From CAYSFW01 sp964620675 (GTDB lineage Bacteria; Pseudomonadota; Gammaproteobacteria; UWMA-0217), in contig CAZUJU010000006.1 in NCBI GenBank assembly GCA_964620675.1, forward strand, positions 1 through 64,000: a stretch of 64,000 nt of DNA, in the 5' to 3' direction. The notes beneath the pieces were generated by a model. The model searched no databases. It was not told the origin of the DNA and saw only the letters and a list, made by a program, of their open reading frames with translations. Below, piece by piece: positions 41,974 to 50,853 of the stretch. Each line of letters starts with the position of its first letter. Position 1 is the stretch's first letter. The translations under genes were made by a program, and so were the position numbers.

Positions 41974-43496
41974 GCAAAGGAAAAGAAATACTGCAGGTGG
42001 TTGAAGCGGTCTCGAACGAGAAGAGCGTCCACGAGGACGTGATTTTTGAGGCGCTGGAAGCCGCCCTCGCTTCGGCGACGCGCAAGAAGTATGACGACGA
42101 TTTGGACGTGCGCGTCGCGATCGATCGCAAAACCGGTGATTACGAGACCTTCCGACGCTGGGTCGTGGTCGACGACGAGGACCCCGAGTTCGAATCGCCG
42201 AAGCGGCAGATCCTTTACAGCTATGCGATTCTCAAGCAACCCGAAATCACGGTCGGCGAGTATGTCGAGGAGTCGATTGAGTCGGCCGATTTCTCCGGTC
42301 GCATCGCCGCGCAAACGGCCAAGCAGGTTATCGTGCAGAAGGTGCGCGAAGCTGAACGGCAGCAGATCGTTGATGCGTTCCGTGGGCGAGTCGGCACCCT
42401 CATCATGGGGACCGTCAAACGCAGTGATCGCAAAGGAGTATTTCTGGATCTCGGTGACAATGTCGAGGTCTTGGTCCCGCGCGAGCAAATGATTGCGCGG
42501 GAGAATGTCCGTAACGGCGACCGCTTGCGCGCCTATCTGACGGAAGTCAGTCCGGACAACAAAGGTCCGCTGTTGCGCGCGAGCCGTACCCATCCCGGAT
42601 TCCTCATCGAGTTGTTCAAACTCGAGGTGCCCGAGGTCGGGCAGGGCATGATCGAAATCCTCGGCGCGGCGCGCGATCCGGGCCTGCGCGCCAAGATTGC
42701 GGTGCGTTCCTACGATTCGCGGCTGGATCCGGTCGGTGCGTGTGTGGGAATGCGGGGTTCGCGCGTCATGGCCGTCTCGAATGAGCTCGCGGGCGAGCGT
42801 GTCGATATCATCCTGTGGGACGAGAACCCAGCGCAGTATGTCATCAACGCGATGTCTCCCGCCGAAGTGTCCTCGATCGTCATCGACGAAGACAAGCACT
42901 CAATGGATATCGCGGTTCACGAGGAAAAGCTCTCGCAGGCGATCGGTCGTAATGGGCAGAACGTGCGTTTGGCGAGTCAGTTGACCGGCTGGGAACTCAA
43001 TGTGATGACCCTCGAAGAGGCGACCTCCAAGAGCGAAAACGAGGCGCGCGAGTTCATTCAGGCGTTCCAGGTGCAGCTTGATGTCGACGAGGAGGTCGCG
43101 TCGATTCTGGTGCAGGAGGGCTTTACCAGCGTCGAGGAAATCGCCTACGTGCCGGAGCGCGAGCTGATGGAAATCGACGTGTTCGACGAGGAAATGGTCC
43201 AAGAGTTGCGCAGTCGAGCGCGCGACGCGCTGCTGACGCGCGCGATCGCGAGCGAAGAGCGGCTGGAGGGCGGCGAGCCGGCCGAGGACTTGTTGGCCCT
43301 GGATGGCATAGATGACGAAATCGCCCACAGACTCGCGGCAAAGGGCATATGTACCCGTGATGACCTTGCGGAGCAGTCGGTAGAAGAATTGGTTAATGAT
43401 GTTTTGCCTGGATTGGACGAAGAAACCGCCGCGACTCTGATCATGAAGGCGCGCGAGCACTGGTTCACCGACGGTGAGCAGGCAGTTCAGTCATAA
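41970..43496 (+). CDS. nusA: transcription termination/antitermination factor NusA
   Basis: NusA binds RNA polymerase and affects pausing, termination and rRNA antitermination. The 508-residue protein has the N-terminal polymerase-binding domain, an S1 domain (about 135-200, GTVKRSDRKGVFLDLGDNVE read as VKRSDRKGVFLDLGD), KH domains with VGACVGMRGSRV and QAIGRNGQNVRLAS, and two C-terminal acidic repeats. Its presence behind a terminator-rich leader fits autoregulation, as known for the E. coli operon. Confidence 0.97.
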   Translation: MSKGKEILQVVEAVSNEKSVHEDVIFEALEAALASATRKKYDDDLDVRVAIDRKTGDYETFRRWVVVDDEDPEFESPKRQILYSYAILKQPEITVGEYVEESIESADFSGRIAAQTAKQVIVQKVREAERQQIVDAFRGRVGTLIMGTVKRSDRKGVFLDLGDNVEVLVPREQMIARENVRNGDRLRAYLTEVSPDNKGPLLRASRTHPGFLIELFKLEVPEVGQGMIEILGAARDPGLRAKIAVRSYDSRLDPVGACVGMRGSRVMAVSNELAGERVDIILWDENPAQYVINAMSPAEVSSIVIDEDKHSMDIAVHEEKLSQAIGRNGQNVRLASQLTGWELNVMTLEEATSKSENEAREFIQAFQVQLDVDEEVASILVQEGFTSVEEIAYVPERELMEIDVFDEEMVQELRSRARDALLTRAIASEERLEGGEPAEDLLALDGIDDEIAHRLAAKGICTRDDLAEQSVEELVNDVLPGLDEETAATLIMKAREHWFTDGEQAVQS

Positions 43497-43522
43497 CAGT
43501 CAAATTTCCGGGAGATAGCGCA

Positions 43523-46141
43523 ATGAGTCAGGTAACCGTCATTCAGCTTGCCGAGGTGGTCGGAACCCCGGTCGAACGACTGCTCGATCAGATGCGCGAG
43601 GCCGGTATTGCGGTGACGGATCCGAACCAGCCGGTCACCGACGAGCAGAAGATGGCTTTACTCGATCACTTGCGTCGCAGTCACGGCAAAGCCGGGGCGG
43701 ACCCGGGTGCCAAGAAGATCACGCTCAAACGCAAAAGCCTTAGCGAGATCAAGGTCGGCACTGGTGCTGGTCGACCCAAGACGGTAAGTGTCGAAGTGCG
43801 CAAAAAGCGCACCTATGTCAAGCGTGAAGAAGGCGCGTCGGAGGCCGAGACGCCGGAGCCGGTCGTGAGCAAAACCGCCGAGCTGATGCGGCAACTTGAA
43901 GCCGAACATCGGGCGGTGGTGGAAGCAACCCAGCGCACCGACGAAGCACGGCGACAATTGGAGGAAGCGGCGCGCCAGCGCGAGCAGGACGCGCGCGAAG
44001 CCGCAATCGCGGCCAGTCAACCGAGTCCCGCGATCCGTGCCGAAGCCCAGCCCGAGCCTGAGACCGAACTGGTGGAAGTGATTGTTCCGGCCGTCGCGGA
44101 CGAACCCGTCGCTGCGCCGGTAGTCGAGGCAGCGACGGCCGAATCCGCCAAGGCCGAACAACCCACCGCGGCTGGTGAAACCGAAGCGGCACGGCGGGAG
44201 CGGGAAAAGAGCAAGACGACCAAGGTCAAGAAGAAAAAGGAGGTTGCCGAGCCGACCCGCTACGGGCGCAATGAGCTCCATATCGACGCCGGACGCGGAG
44301 CGCGACGTAGGACCAAGGGCCGTCCAGGCGCGCCAACCAAGACGCCAATGGTGCGCCATGGATTCGAGAAACCCACCGCGCCTGTCATACGCGAAGTCGA
44401 GTTGCCACCGCTCATCACGGTCAGCGACCTTGCGTTACAAATGGCGGTCAAGGCGTCGGAGGTGATCAAGGTGCTGATGGGGATGGGCGTAATGGCGACC
44501 ATCAACCAAAGCATTGATCAGGACGTCGCGCAACTGGTGGTCGAGGAGCTGGGTCATAAGGTAAAGATAAAAGAAATCAAAGATCTGGAGTCCGAAATCG
44601 AGGATCTGTCGAGTGATTCCGAGCAACACCTTGAAGCGCGTCCTCCGGTGGTAACGATCATGGGGCACGTTGATCATGGCAAAACCTCACTGCTCGACCA
44701 TATCCGCCGCACCCGCGTGGCGGCGGGCGAGGCGGGTGGGATTACCCAGCATATCGGCGCGTACCACGTTGAAACCGACAAGGGCATGATCACGTTTCTC
44801 GATACGCCGGGCCACGCGGCGTTTACGTCGATGCGCGCGCGCGGCGCACAAGTCACCGATATCGTCATTCTGGTGGTGGCGGCGGACGACGGCGTGATGC
44901 CGCAAACGGCAGAAGCGGTGCGCCACGCGAAGGCGGCGGGTGTGCCGATCGTCGTTGCGGTTAACAAAATCGATCGGCCGCAGGCGGATCCCGAGCGGGT
45001 GCGGCAGGAACTCGTCAAACATGAGGTCATTCCCGAGGAGTGGGGCGGGGAAAACATGTTTGTAAACGTATCCGCCAAAACCGGTCATGGCATCGATGAG
45101 TTGCTGGATGCCGTCCTGTTGCAGGCCGAAGTCCTTGAGCTTAAGTCGGCTGCCGAAGGCAACGCGCAAGGCACTGTGGTTGAATCGACCCTCGACAAGG
45201 GGCGTGGTCCGGTCGCGACGGTGCTGGTGCAGAGCGGGACGCTCAATCGCGGTGATGTGGTACTGACCGGTACCGAATACGGCCGGGTGCGGGCGATGTT
45301 TGACGAGTCCGGGCGCCAGGTTAAATCCGCTGGCCCTTCGATGCCGGTCGTCATTCTCGGTCTGTCCGGCACACCGAACGCCGGTGAGCGGCTCATCGTG
45401 GTCGAGGACGAACGTAAGGCCAAGGAAGTTGCCGAATTGCGGCGCGCCAAGTCGCGGGATACCAAGCTGGCGACGCAACAGGCCGCTAAGCTCGAAAATA
45501 TCTTTTCCTCGATGCAGGACGGCGAAAAAGCCATCCTCAACGTGCTCGTCAAGGCCGATGTTCAGGGCTCCGCCGAAGCGCTGCGTGATGCGCTGGTTGG
45601 GTTGTCCGGTGAACATGTGACGGTGAACATGGTGTCTGCGGGCGTCGGTGGCATCAACGAATCCGACGTGAATCTTGCGATGGCGTCGGGCGCGACGATG
45701 ATCGGGTTCAACGTGCGCGCCGATGCGGCCGCGCGTCGCGTAGTTCAGGAAAACGGCGTGGATCTGCGCTACTACAGCATCATTTACGACGTTATTGATG
45801 ACGTCAAAAAGGCCCTGACCGGGATGCTGGCGCCGGAATTGCGCGAAGAGATCGTGGGCACCGCCGAAGTACGCGACGTATTCAAGTCGTCCGCGTTCGG
45901 TGCGGTTGCCGGCTGCCTCGTGGTGGAGGGCGTGGTCCGGCGCGGCAATCCGATCCGGGTGTTGCGCAACCACGTGGTGATCTACGAAGGCGAGCTCGAG
46001 TCGTTACGTCGCCACAAGGATGACGTTAACGAGGTTCGCGCTGGCACCGAATGCGGAATCGCGGTCAAGAACTATAACGACGTTCGCGTCGGCGACATGA
46101 TCGAGAACTTCGAGCGTGTCGAGGTCCAGCGCAAACTCTAA
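43523..46141 (+). CDS. infB: translation initiation factor IF-2
   Basis: IF-2 is a GTPase that brings fMet-tRNA to the 30S subunit. The 872-residue protein has an IF2 N-terminal helical domain and a long charged linker (about residues 80-270, Ala/Glu/Lys/Arg rich). The G domain has GHVDHGKT near 381, DTPGHAAF near 427 and NKID near 481. The C-terminal domains end with the fMet-binding part (GTECGIAVKNYNDVRVGD). It lies 26 bp after nusA with GGGAG before the start. Confidence 0.97.
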   Translation: MSQVTVIQLAEVVGTPVERLLDQMREAGIAVTDPNQPVTDEQKMALLDHLRRSHGKAGADPGAKKITLKRKSLSEIKVGTGAGRPKTVSVEVRKKRTYVKREEGASEAETPEPVVSKTAELMRQLEAEHRAVVEATQRTDEARRQLEEAARQREQDAREAAIAASQPSPAIRAEAQPEPETELVEVIVPAVADEPVAAPVVEAATAESAKAEQPTAAGETEAARREREKSKTTKVKKKKEVAEPTRYGRNELHIDAGRGARRRTKGRPGAPTKTPMVRHGFEKPTAPVIREVELPPLITVSDLALQMAVKASEVIKVLMGMGVMATINQSIDQDVAQLVVEELGHKVKIKEIKDLESEIEDLSSDSEQHLEARPPVVTIMGHVDHGKTSLLDHIRRTRVAAGEAGGITQHIGAYHVETDKGMITFLDTPGHAAFTSMRARGAQVTDIVILVVAADDGVMPQTAEAVRHAKAAGVPIVVAVNKIDRPQADPERVRQELVKHEVIPEEWGGENMFVNVSAKTGHGIDELLDAVLLQAEVLELKSAAEGNAQGTVVESTLDKGRGPVATVLVQSGTLNRGDVVLTGTEYGRVRAMFDESGRQVKSAGPSMPVVILGLSGTPNAGERLIVVEDERKAKEVAELRRAKSRDTKLATQQAAKLENIFSSMQDGEKAILNVLVKADVQGSAEALRDALVGLSGEHVTVNMVSAGVGGINESDVNLAMASGATMIGFNVRADAAARRVVQENGVDLRYYSIIYDVIDDVKKALTGMLAPELREEIVGTAEVRDVFKSSAFGAVAGCLVVEGVVRRGNPIRVLRNHVVIYEGELESLRRHKDDVNEVRAGTECGIAVKNYNDVRVGDMIENFERVEVQRKL

Positions 46142-46163
46142 AGCGGATTCGCGACAGGCTGGA

Positions 46164-46532
46164 ATGAAAGAATATTCGCGTACCCAACGCCTCGGTGAAC
46201 AAATCCACCGGGAACTCTCTGATCTGTTGCTGCGGGAGGTCAAGGACCCGCGCGTCGGCATGGTCACTGTTGGCGCCGTCGAAGTGAGTTCGGATTTGTC
46301 TTATGCGAAGGTCTACTACACCGCGATGGGTGGCGACGCGACGCGTGCCGAAACCCAAGCCGGCTTGAATCGTGCCAGCGGGTTTTTGCGGTCGCAGTTG
46401 GCGCACCGGCTAAATATTCGTCAGACGCCGATTTTGCGCTTCATTTTCGATGAGTCCGCCGAGCGCGGCATGCGCCTCGAGGCGTTGATCTCGGCCGCAC
46501 GCGCGGCTGATGATGAAACCCACCGTGATTGA
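46164..46532 (+). CDS. rbfA: 30S ribosome-binding factor RbfA
   Basis: RbfA assists 16S rRNA processing and cold adaptation. The 122-residue product is a single KH-like domain with RTQRLGEQIHRELSDLL, EVKDPRVGMVTV, LSYAKVYY and LRFIFDESAERGMRLE. Start ATG 46164 is preceded by CTGGA. It lies 22 bp after infB and ends 3 bp before the remnant of truB. Confidence 0.94.
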   Translation: MKEYSRTQRLGEQIHRELSDLLLREVKDPRVGMVTVGAVEVSSDLSYAKVYYTAMGGDATRAETQAGLNRASGFLRSQLAHRLNIRQTPILRFIFDESAERGMRLEALISAARAADDETHRD

Positions 46533-46535
46533 GTG

Positions 46536-46754
46536 ATGTTTCGTCGCGACCGGGTTGCCCGCGATGTACACGGTGTCTTGCGCCTCGACCAACCGCCGGG
46601 AATGACGTCCTGCGACGCCGTGACGCGGTCCACGTCAACCTGGAAACGCGTGTATGGGCGTTCCGGCGAGTTCCTGGGGGTCGCTAAATTCGAGGCCGTG
46701 TCCCTGCGTCTGCAACGGTTACTGAGCTGGGTCGGCCCGGCGAACGGACCGTAG
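46536..46754 (+). pseudogene. truB: truB remnant: tRNA pseudouridine-55 synthase with catalytic core deleted
   Basis: The 72-codon frame lies exactly where truB is expected, between rbfA and rpsO. Its start, RRDRVARDVHGVLRLDQPPGMTSCDAV, given here from DVHGVLRLDQPPGMTSCDAV, matches the N-terminus of TruB (VHGILLLDKPxGxSSNDAL). Its end, KRVYGRSGEFLGVAKFEAVS and then LRLQRLLS, matches the extreme C-terminus (VYGxDGxFLGVGEx...LxPxRLLS). Everything between is missing: about 230 residues, including the GHTGTLDPLATG motif with the catalytic Asp. The frame is kept across the junction, near 46620-46640. It cannot be an active pseudouridine synthase. It could be a true deletion, an assembly error, or a small remnant with a new use. 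Confidence 0.8.
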
Positions 46755-46824
46755 GGTTAAATTGATCAATAAACGTGCTACTCTTCCCAGATTTTTTATC
46801 TCATCGAACTTTGGAGCTTTAGAC

Positions 46825-47094
46825 ATGACGATGACGAGTGAGAACAAGGCCGAGGTCGTTGGCAGCTATCAGCGTGCGGCGAATGACACCGGCTCGCCCG
46901 AAGTGCAGGTCGCGCTGCTGACCGCGCGCATCCGCGAGCTGACCAAGCACTTCGAAACCCACAAGAAAGACCACCATTCACGCCGTGGCCTGTTACGGAT
47001 GGTCAACCAGCGGCGCAAGTTGCTCGACTATCTCAAGGACCGCAATACCTCGCGCTATCAGGAATTGATCGCGAAGCTTGAGCTGCGTCGTTAG
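46825..47094 (+). CDS. rpsO: 30S ribosomal protein S15
   Basis: The 89-residue protein has the S15 signature YQRAANDTGSPEVQVALLTARI, seen as DTGSPEVQVALLTARI, LTKHFETHKKDHHSRRGLL and the end LELRR. It binds the 16S rRNA central domain. ATG 46825 is chosen for the TTGGAG 9 nt upstream; the frame extends 21 codons upstream with no S15 similarity. It precedes pnp, as in most gammaproteobacteria. Confidence 0.97.
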   Translation: MTMTSENKAEVVGSYQRAANDTGSPEVQVALLTARIRELTKHFETHKKDHHSRRGLLRMVNQRRKLLDYLKDRNTSRYQELIAKLELRR

Positions 47095-47135
47095 TCGTTG
47101 TCGGTGATTTCAGAAATTCAAGGTTGGTAAATAAA

Positions 47136-49226
47136 GTGACGGTAGTAAAGCAATCCTTTCAGTATGGTCAGCACACGGTAACACTTGAAACGGGCGAGAT
47201 TGCCCGTCAGGCCGACGGCGCTGTTTTAATCAATATGGCGGATACCGTGGTGCTGGTCACGGCGGTGGGTGTCAAGCAGGCGAAGCCGGGTTCGGACTTC
47301 TTTCCACTGACCGTCGACTATCAGGAGCGCACTTACGCCGCCGGACGCATTCCTGGCGGGTTTTTCCGTCGTGAAGGTCGTCCCAGCGAAAAGGAAACGC
47401 TGACCTCGCGGCTGATCGATCGTCCGATTCGCCCGCTGTTTCCGAAGGGATTCACCAACGAGGTTCAGGTCATCGCGACCGTGAAGTCGGTGAACCCGGA
47501 GGTCGATCCTGAAATCGTCTCCCTGATCGGAGCTTCGGCGGCGCTCGCGGTATCGGGCTTGCCGTTCATGGGGCCGTTGGGCGCCGCCCGCGTGGGTTAC
47601 CACCAGGGTCAATACATTCTCAACCCCACCGCGACCGAACTCGAGACCTCCGAACTTGATTTGATGGTTGCGGGCACCGAGAACGCCGTGTTGATGGTGG
47701 AGTCCGAAGCCAAGATCCTCTCCGAAGCGGTGATGCTCGGCGCGGTCATGTTCGGGCACGAGCAAATGCAGGTTGCCATCCGTGCGATCAAGGCGCTGGC
47801 GGTACAGGTTGCAAAAACGCCGTGGAGCTGGACGCCACCGAGTGAAAATACGGCGATGCTCGGTACCGTACGTGATCTCTGTGGCGTTGAACTCGAACAG
47901 GCCTACCAGATCGCTGAGAAGCTCGACCGTTACCACAAGATCGACGAGATCCGCGCCGCCGTGGTCGCGAAACTGGTCGACGCGGCGAACCCCGGGGCAC
48001 CCAGCGAGGGCGATGTTTGCGAAGCGTTCTACAAGCTCGAGAAAAAGCTGGTGCGTGGTCGCATTCTCGCGGGCGAGAAGCGCATCGATGGCCGCGATCA
48101 CGAGACCGTGCGTCCGATCACCGTGCGTGTCGGTGTGTTACCGCGTACCCACGGCTCGGCGTTGTTTACGCGCGGCGAAACGCAGGCACTGGTGGTGGCG
48201 ACGCTGGGCACGACCCGCGATGCCCAGATCATTGACGCGATCGAGGGTGAGCGTAAAGAACATTTTCTGTTCCACTACAACTTTCCGCCGTTCTCCGTTG
48301 GGGAAACCGGTCGCGTCGGCTCGCCGAAACGGCGCGAAATCGGCCATGGGCGACTCGCCAAGCGCGGGGTACAAGCCGTGCTGCCGCCAGCCGAGGACTT
48401 TCCCTATGTCATCCGCGCGGTTTCCGAGATTACCGAATCCAATGGCTCCAGTTCGATGGCAAGCGTTTGCGGATCCAGCCTCGCGTTGATGGATGCGGGC
48501 GTGCCGATCAAGGCGCCAGTCGCCGGGATCGCAATGGGGCTGGTCAAGGAGGCCGATCGCTTCGCGGTGTTGACCGATATCCTGGGCGACGAAGACCATC
48601 TCGGCGATATGGATTTCAAAGTTGCAGGAACCGCTGACGGTGTCACCGCGTTGCAAATGGACATCAAGATCGACGGCATCACCCGTGAGATCATGGCGCG
48701 CGCGTTAGACCAAGCGCGCGCCGGACGCCTGCACATCCTCGGCGAGATGGGCAAGGTTATCGACACCGCCCGTTCGGGGATTTCGGAGTTCGCACCGCGC
48801 TACCTGACGATGCGCATCAATCCGGAGAAGATTCGTGACGTCATCGGTAAGGGCGGCGCGACGATCCGGTCGATCACCGAGGAAACCGGGGCGACGATCG
48901 ATATCGATGATGACGGTTTCGTGCGCATCGCGTCGGTGGATTCGGCTTCGGCCGAAGAGGCTCGCAAGCGCATCGAGTTGATTACCGCCGAAATCGAGGT
49001 GGGTGCGATCTACGAAGGGCGAGTCAATAAAATCATGGACTTCGGTGCCTTCGTGACGATTCTGCCGGGTAAGGACGGTCTGGTACACATCTCCCAGATC
49101 GCCAACGAGCGGGTCGAGCGGGTCAGCGACAAGTTGTCCGAGGGCGACATGGTTCGGGTCAAGGTGCTCGAGCTGGATCGGCAGGGCCGGATTCGCCTCA
49201 GCATGAAGGCACTCGACGAAGCCTGA
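47136..49226 (+). CDS. pnp: polyribonucleotide nucleotidyltransferase (PNPase)
   Basis: PNPase degrades RNA from the 3' end using phosphate and is part of the degradosome. The 696-residue product has two RNase PH domains (first from FQYGQHTVTLETGEIARQA, seen as YGQHTVTLETGEIA; second with GETQALVVATLGT and LTDILGDEDHLGDMDFKV), then a KH domain (IRDVIGKGGATIRSI) and an S1 domain (GRVNKIMDFGAFVTILPGKDG). The start is uncertain: GTG 47136 is used, but TTG 47124 would add four residues and neither has an ideal ribosome site. A strong terminator follows. Confidence 0.95.
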   Translation: MTVVKQSFQYGQHTVTLETGEIARQADGAVLINMADTVVLVTAVGVKQAKPGSDFFPLTVDYQERTYAAGRIPGGFFRREGRPSEKETLTSRLIDRPIRPLFPKGFTNEVQVIATVKSVNPEVDPEIVSLIGASAALAVSGLPFMGPLGAARVGYHQGQYILNPTATELETSELDLMVAGTENAVLMVESEAKILSEAVMLGAVMFGHEQMQVAIRAIKALAVQVAKTPWSWTPPSENTAMLGTVRDLCGVELEQAYQIAEKLDRYHKIDEIRAAVVAKLVDAANPGAPSEGDVCEAFYKLEKKLVRGRILAGEKRIDGRDHETVRPITVRVGVLPRTHGSALFTRGETQALVVATLGTTRDAQIIDAIEGERKEHFLFHYNFPPFSVGETGRVGSPKRREIGHGRLAKRGVQAVLPPAEDFPYVIRAVSEITESNGSSSMASVCGSSLALMDAGVPIKAPVAGIAMGLVKEADRFAVLTDILGDEDHLGDMDFKVAGTADGVTALQMDIKIDGITREIMARALDQARAGRLHILGEMGKVIDTARSGISEFAPRYLTMRINPEKIRDVIGKGGATIRSITEETGATIDIDDDGFVRIASVDSASAEEARKRIELITAEIEVGAIYEGRVNKIMDFGAFVTILPGKDGLVHISQIANERVERVSDKLSEGDMVRVKVLELDRQGRIRLSMKALDEA

Positions 49227-49251
49227 CCGCGGCCGCGTTTAGTCTCTCCGG

Positions 49252-49289
49252 GCGGGAGTGGATCAATACCCACTCCCGCCTTTTTTTTG
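49252..49289 (+). terminator. intrinsic terminator after pnp
   Basis: GGCGGGAGTGG and CCACTCCCGCC form a perfect 11-bp stem with a short AT-rich loop, followed by eight T (49282-49289). It begins 25 bp after the stop codon and is the strongest terminator in the window. Confidence 0.95.
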
Positions 49290-49435
49290 CCTGGAGCGGG
49301 CGGTGGCGGGTGCATCCTATTTCGTCGTCACGACGTATTTAGAATAGGCAGGAAGTTAAGGCGGTAGCAGGCGTACTCGCATGGCTCTGGTATCATGACG
49401 CGGTCGTCGGCAACCCGTACCAAGGCTTCCTGGAG

Positions 49436-49984
49436 ATGATTGAACGTACCGAACTCGACGGACTGTTGCGCCGATGTGCCGAGGGTGACCAGCGGGCGTT
49501 TGCCGCGCTCTACCAGGCGACGGCGCCGCGCTTGTTGAGCCTTTGCCACCGGATGATGCGACGGCGCGAGTTGGCCGAGGAGGTGTTGCAGGAGGGTTAT
49601 GTGAAAATTTGGCGTGCTTCGAGTCATTACGATCCGCTGGTGGCCTCGGCAATGACGTGGATGACCACGATTGTTCGCAACCACGCGCTGGACCGGATTC
49701 GCAGCAATAAATTGCGCCCGGAGGAGGTCGATATTGATGGCGACGGCGTGCAATTCGACGCACCGGGTCCGCTACCCGATGACCAGATCGGCCGCGGCGC
49801 AGAAGCGCGACGACTCGAAGCCTGCTTGAAAACCCTTCAGGAAAACCAACGACAGACGCTCTACATGGCCTATTTTCAGGGTCAGACCCATGAAGAAATC
49901 GCGGCCTTTTTAAATACGCCTCTTGGTACGGTGAAGGCCTGGGTGCGACGTGGAGTTGAGAAACTGCGGGCTTGCTTGCAATGA
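49436..49984 (+). CDS. ECF-family RNA polymerase sigma factor
   Basis: This 182-residue sigma-70 family protein has region 2 (ALYQATAPRLLSLCHRMMRR, then LAEEVLQEGYVKIWR and WMTTIVRNHALDRIR) and region 4 (QRQTLYMAYFQGQTHEEIA, then GTVKAWVRRGVEKLR). It lacks region 3, as ECF factors do, and resembles the SigK branch. It is coupled by ATGA overlap to a RskA-like anti-sigma gene, so its activity is probably held at the membrane until a signal arrives. The ATG is immediately after CTGGAG, closer than usual. Targets are unknown. Confidence 0.93.
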   Translation: MIERTELDGLLRRCAEGDQRAFAALYQATAPRLLSLCHRMMRRRELAEEVLQEGYVKIWRASSHYDPLVASAMTWMTTIVRNHALDRIRSNKLRPEEVDIDGDGVQFDAPGPLPDDQIGRGAEARRLEACLKTLQENQRQTLYMAYFQGQTHEEIAAFLNTPLGTVKAWVRRGVEKLRACLQ

Positions 49985-50697
49985 AACGCTATCAGAATCC
50001 AGAGTTGTACGAGCGTCTCGCGGCCGAGTATGTACTCGGTACGCTACGCGGCGCAGCGCGGCGTCGCTTTGAGCGGCTCGCGCGCGAACATCGTTATGTG
50101 CGCTACGCGGTTGATCAATGGCAGGCGCGGCTGGGGTCGATGGTCGAGTTGTTGCCCGAAACCGAGCCCTCGCCGGGGCTGTGGCGCGGTATCGAACGCC
50201 GCCTGCGAGCCGCGCAACCCTTACAGTCGGTTTCGCGCGCGCGTAGTGGCTGGCAGCTCCGCTTCTGGCAGGCCACCGCGGCGGTCGCCTCGATCCTACT
50301 TGCGGTCACGCTGGTACAGCCGCGGATCGCGCCGCGGATGGACATGCCGACTTATGTCGCGGTGCTTGAAAGCGACACCCAAACGCCGATGATGGTCACG
50401 CTCGGTGACCGCAAAACCGGGGTGGTGACGGTGCGTTTCATGGAAATGCCGACCCTCGCCGAGGATCGCGATCTTCAGCTGTGGGCAATACATCGCGAAT
50501 CGCAACGCCCGATGCCGGTGGCCCTGGTGCCGCGAGACAGCATGGAGGCGCAGTTCCGCTTCAGCCAGCCGGAGTGGCAACGCGTGCTGCGCGACACCGA
50601 AACCTTTGCCGTCAGCTTTGAGCCCAAGGGCGGATCGCCGCTGGATACGCCTAGCGGTCCGATCATGTACAAAGGGCGCTGTATCGATTTCATTTGA
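49981..50697 (+). CDS. RskA-like membrane anti-sigma factor
   Basis: The 238-residue product has an N-terminal sigma-binding part (about 1-80, with LAAEYVLGTLRGAARRRFE, the anti-sigma-K signature). One membrane helix lies near residues 97-115 (ATAAVASILLAVTLVQ). The C-terminal periplasmic domain has VTVRFMEMPTLAEDRDLQLWAI, seen as MPTLAEDRDLQLWAI. It should bind and inhibit the sigma factor of the preceding gene. ATG 49981 overlaps that gene's stop by 4 bp. Confidence 0.9.
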   Translation: MKRYQNPELYERLAAEYVLGTLRGAARRRFERLAREHRYVRYAVDQWQARLGSMVELLPETEPSPGLWRGIERRLRAAQPLQSVSRARSGWQLRFWQATAAVASILLAVTLVQPRIAPRMDMPTYVAVLESDTQTPMMVTLGDRKTGVVTVRFMEMPTLAEDRDLQLWAIHRESQRPMPVALVPRDSMEAQFRFSQPEWQRVLRDTETFAVSFEPKGGSPLDTPSGPIMYKGRCIDFI

Positions 50698-50723
50698 CGT
50701 GAAAGAACCCGATTCCGAGGGCT

Positions 50724-50827
50724 GCCGCTCCGGGTTGGCCAGGCGGGCGCGTCGGCCGCAGGGAGGCGGCTGCCGAGCCCCCATGGATGGGTTCACGGCG
50801 TCTCCCGCCTGGCCGGCCCCGAGCGGC
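50724..50827. repeat. long imperfect inverted repeat between convergent genes
   Basis: A 24-bp arm at 50724-50747 pairs with 50804-50827 at 21 of 24 positions; two of the three mismatches would be G-U pairs in RNA. The 56-nt loop is itself GC-rich. It separates the anti-sigma gene from the opposite-strand channel gene and may serve as a shared terminator, or be a REP-like element. Confidence 0.6.
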
Positions 50828-50853
50828 TTTCATCCTCTGGGGCGGGAGCGCCT

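Noticed and set aside
46762..46790. TTGATCAA before rpsO as an FNR-type box
   Set aside because: The two half-sites lack the four-base spacer of TTGAT-N4-ATCAA.
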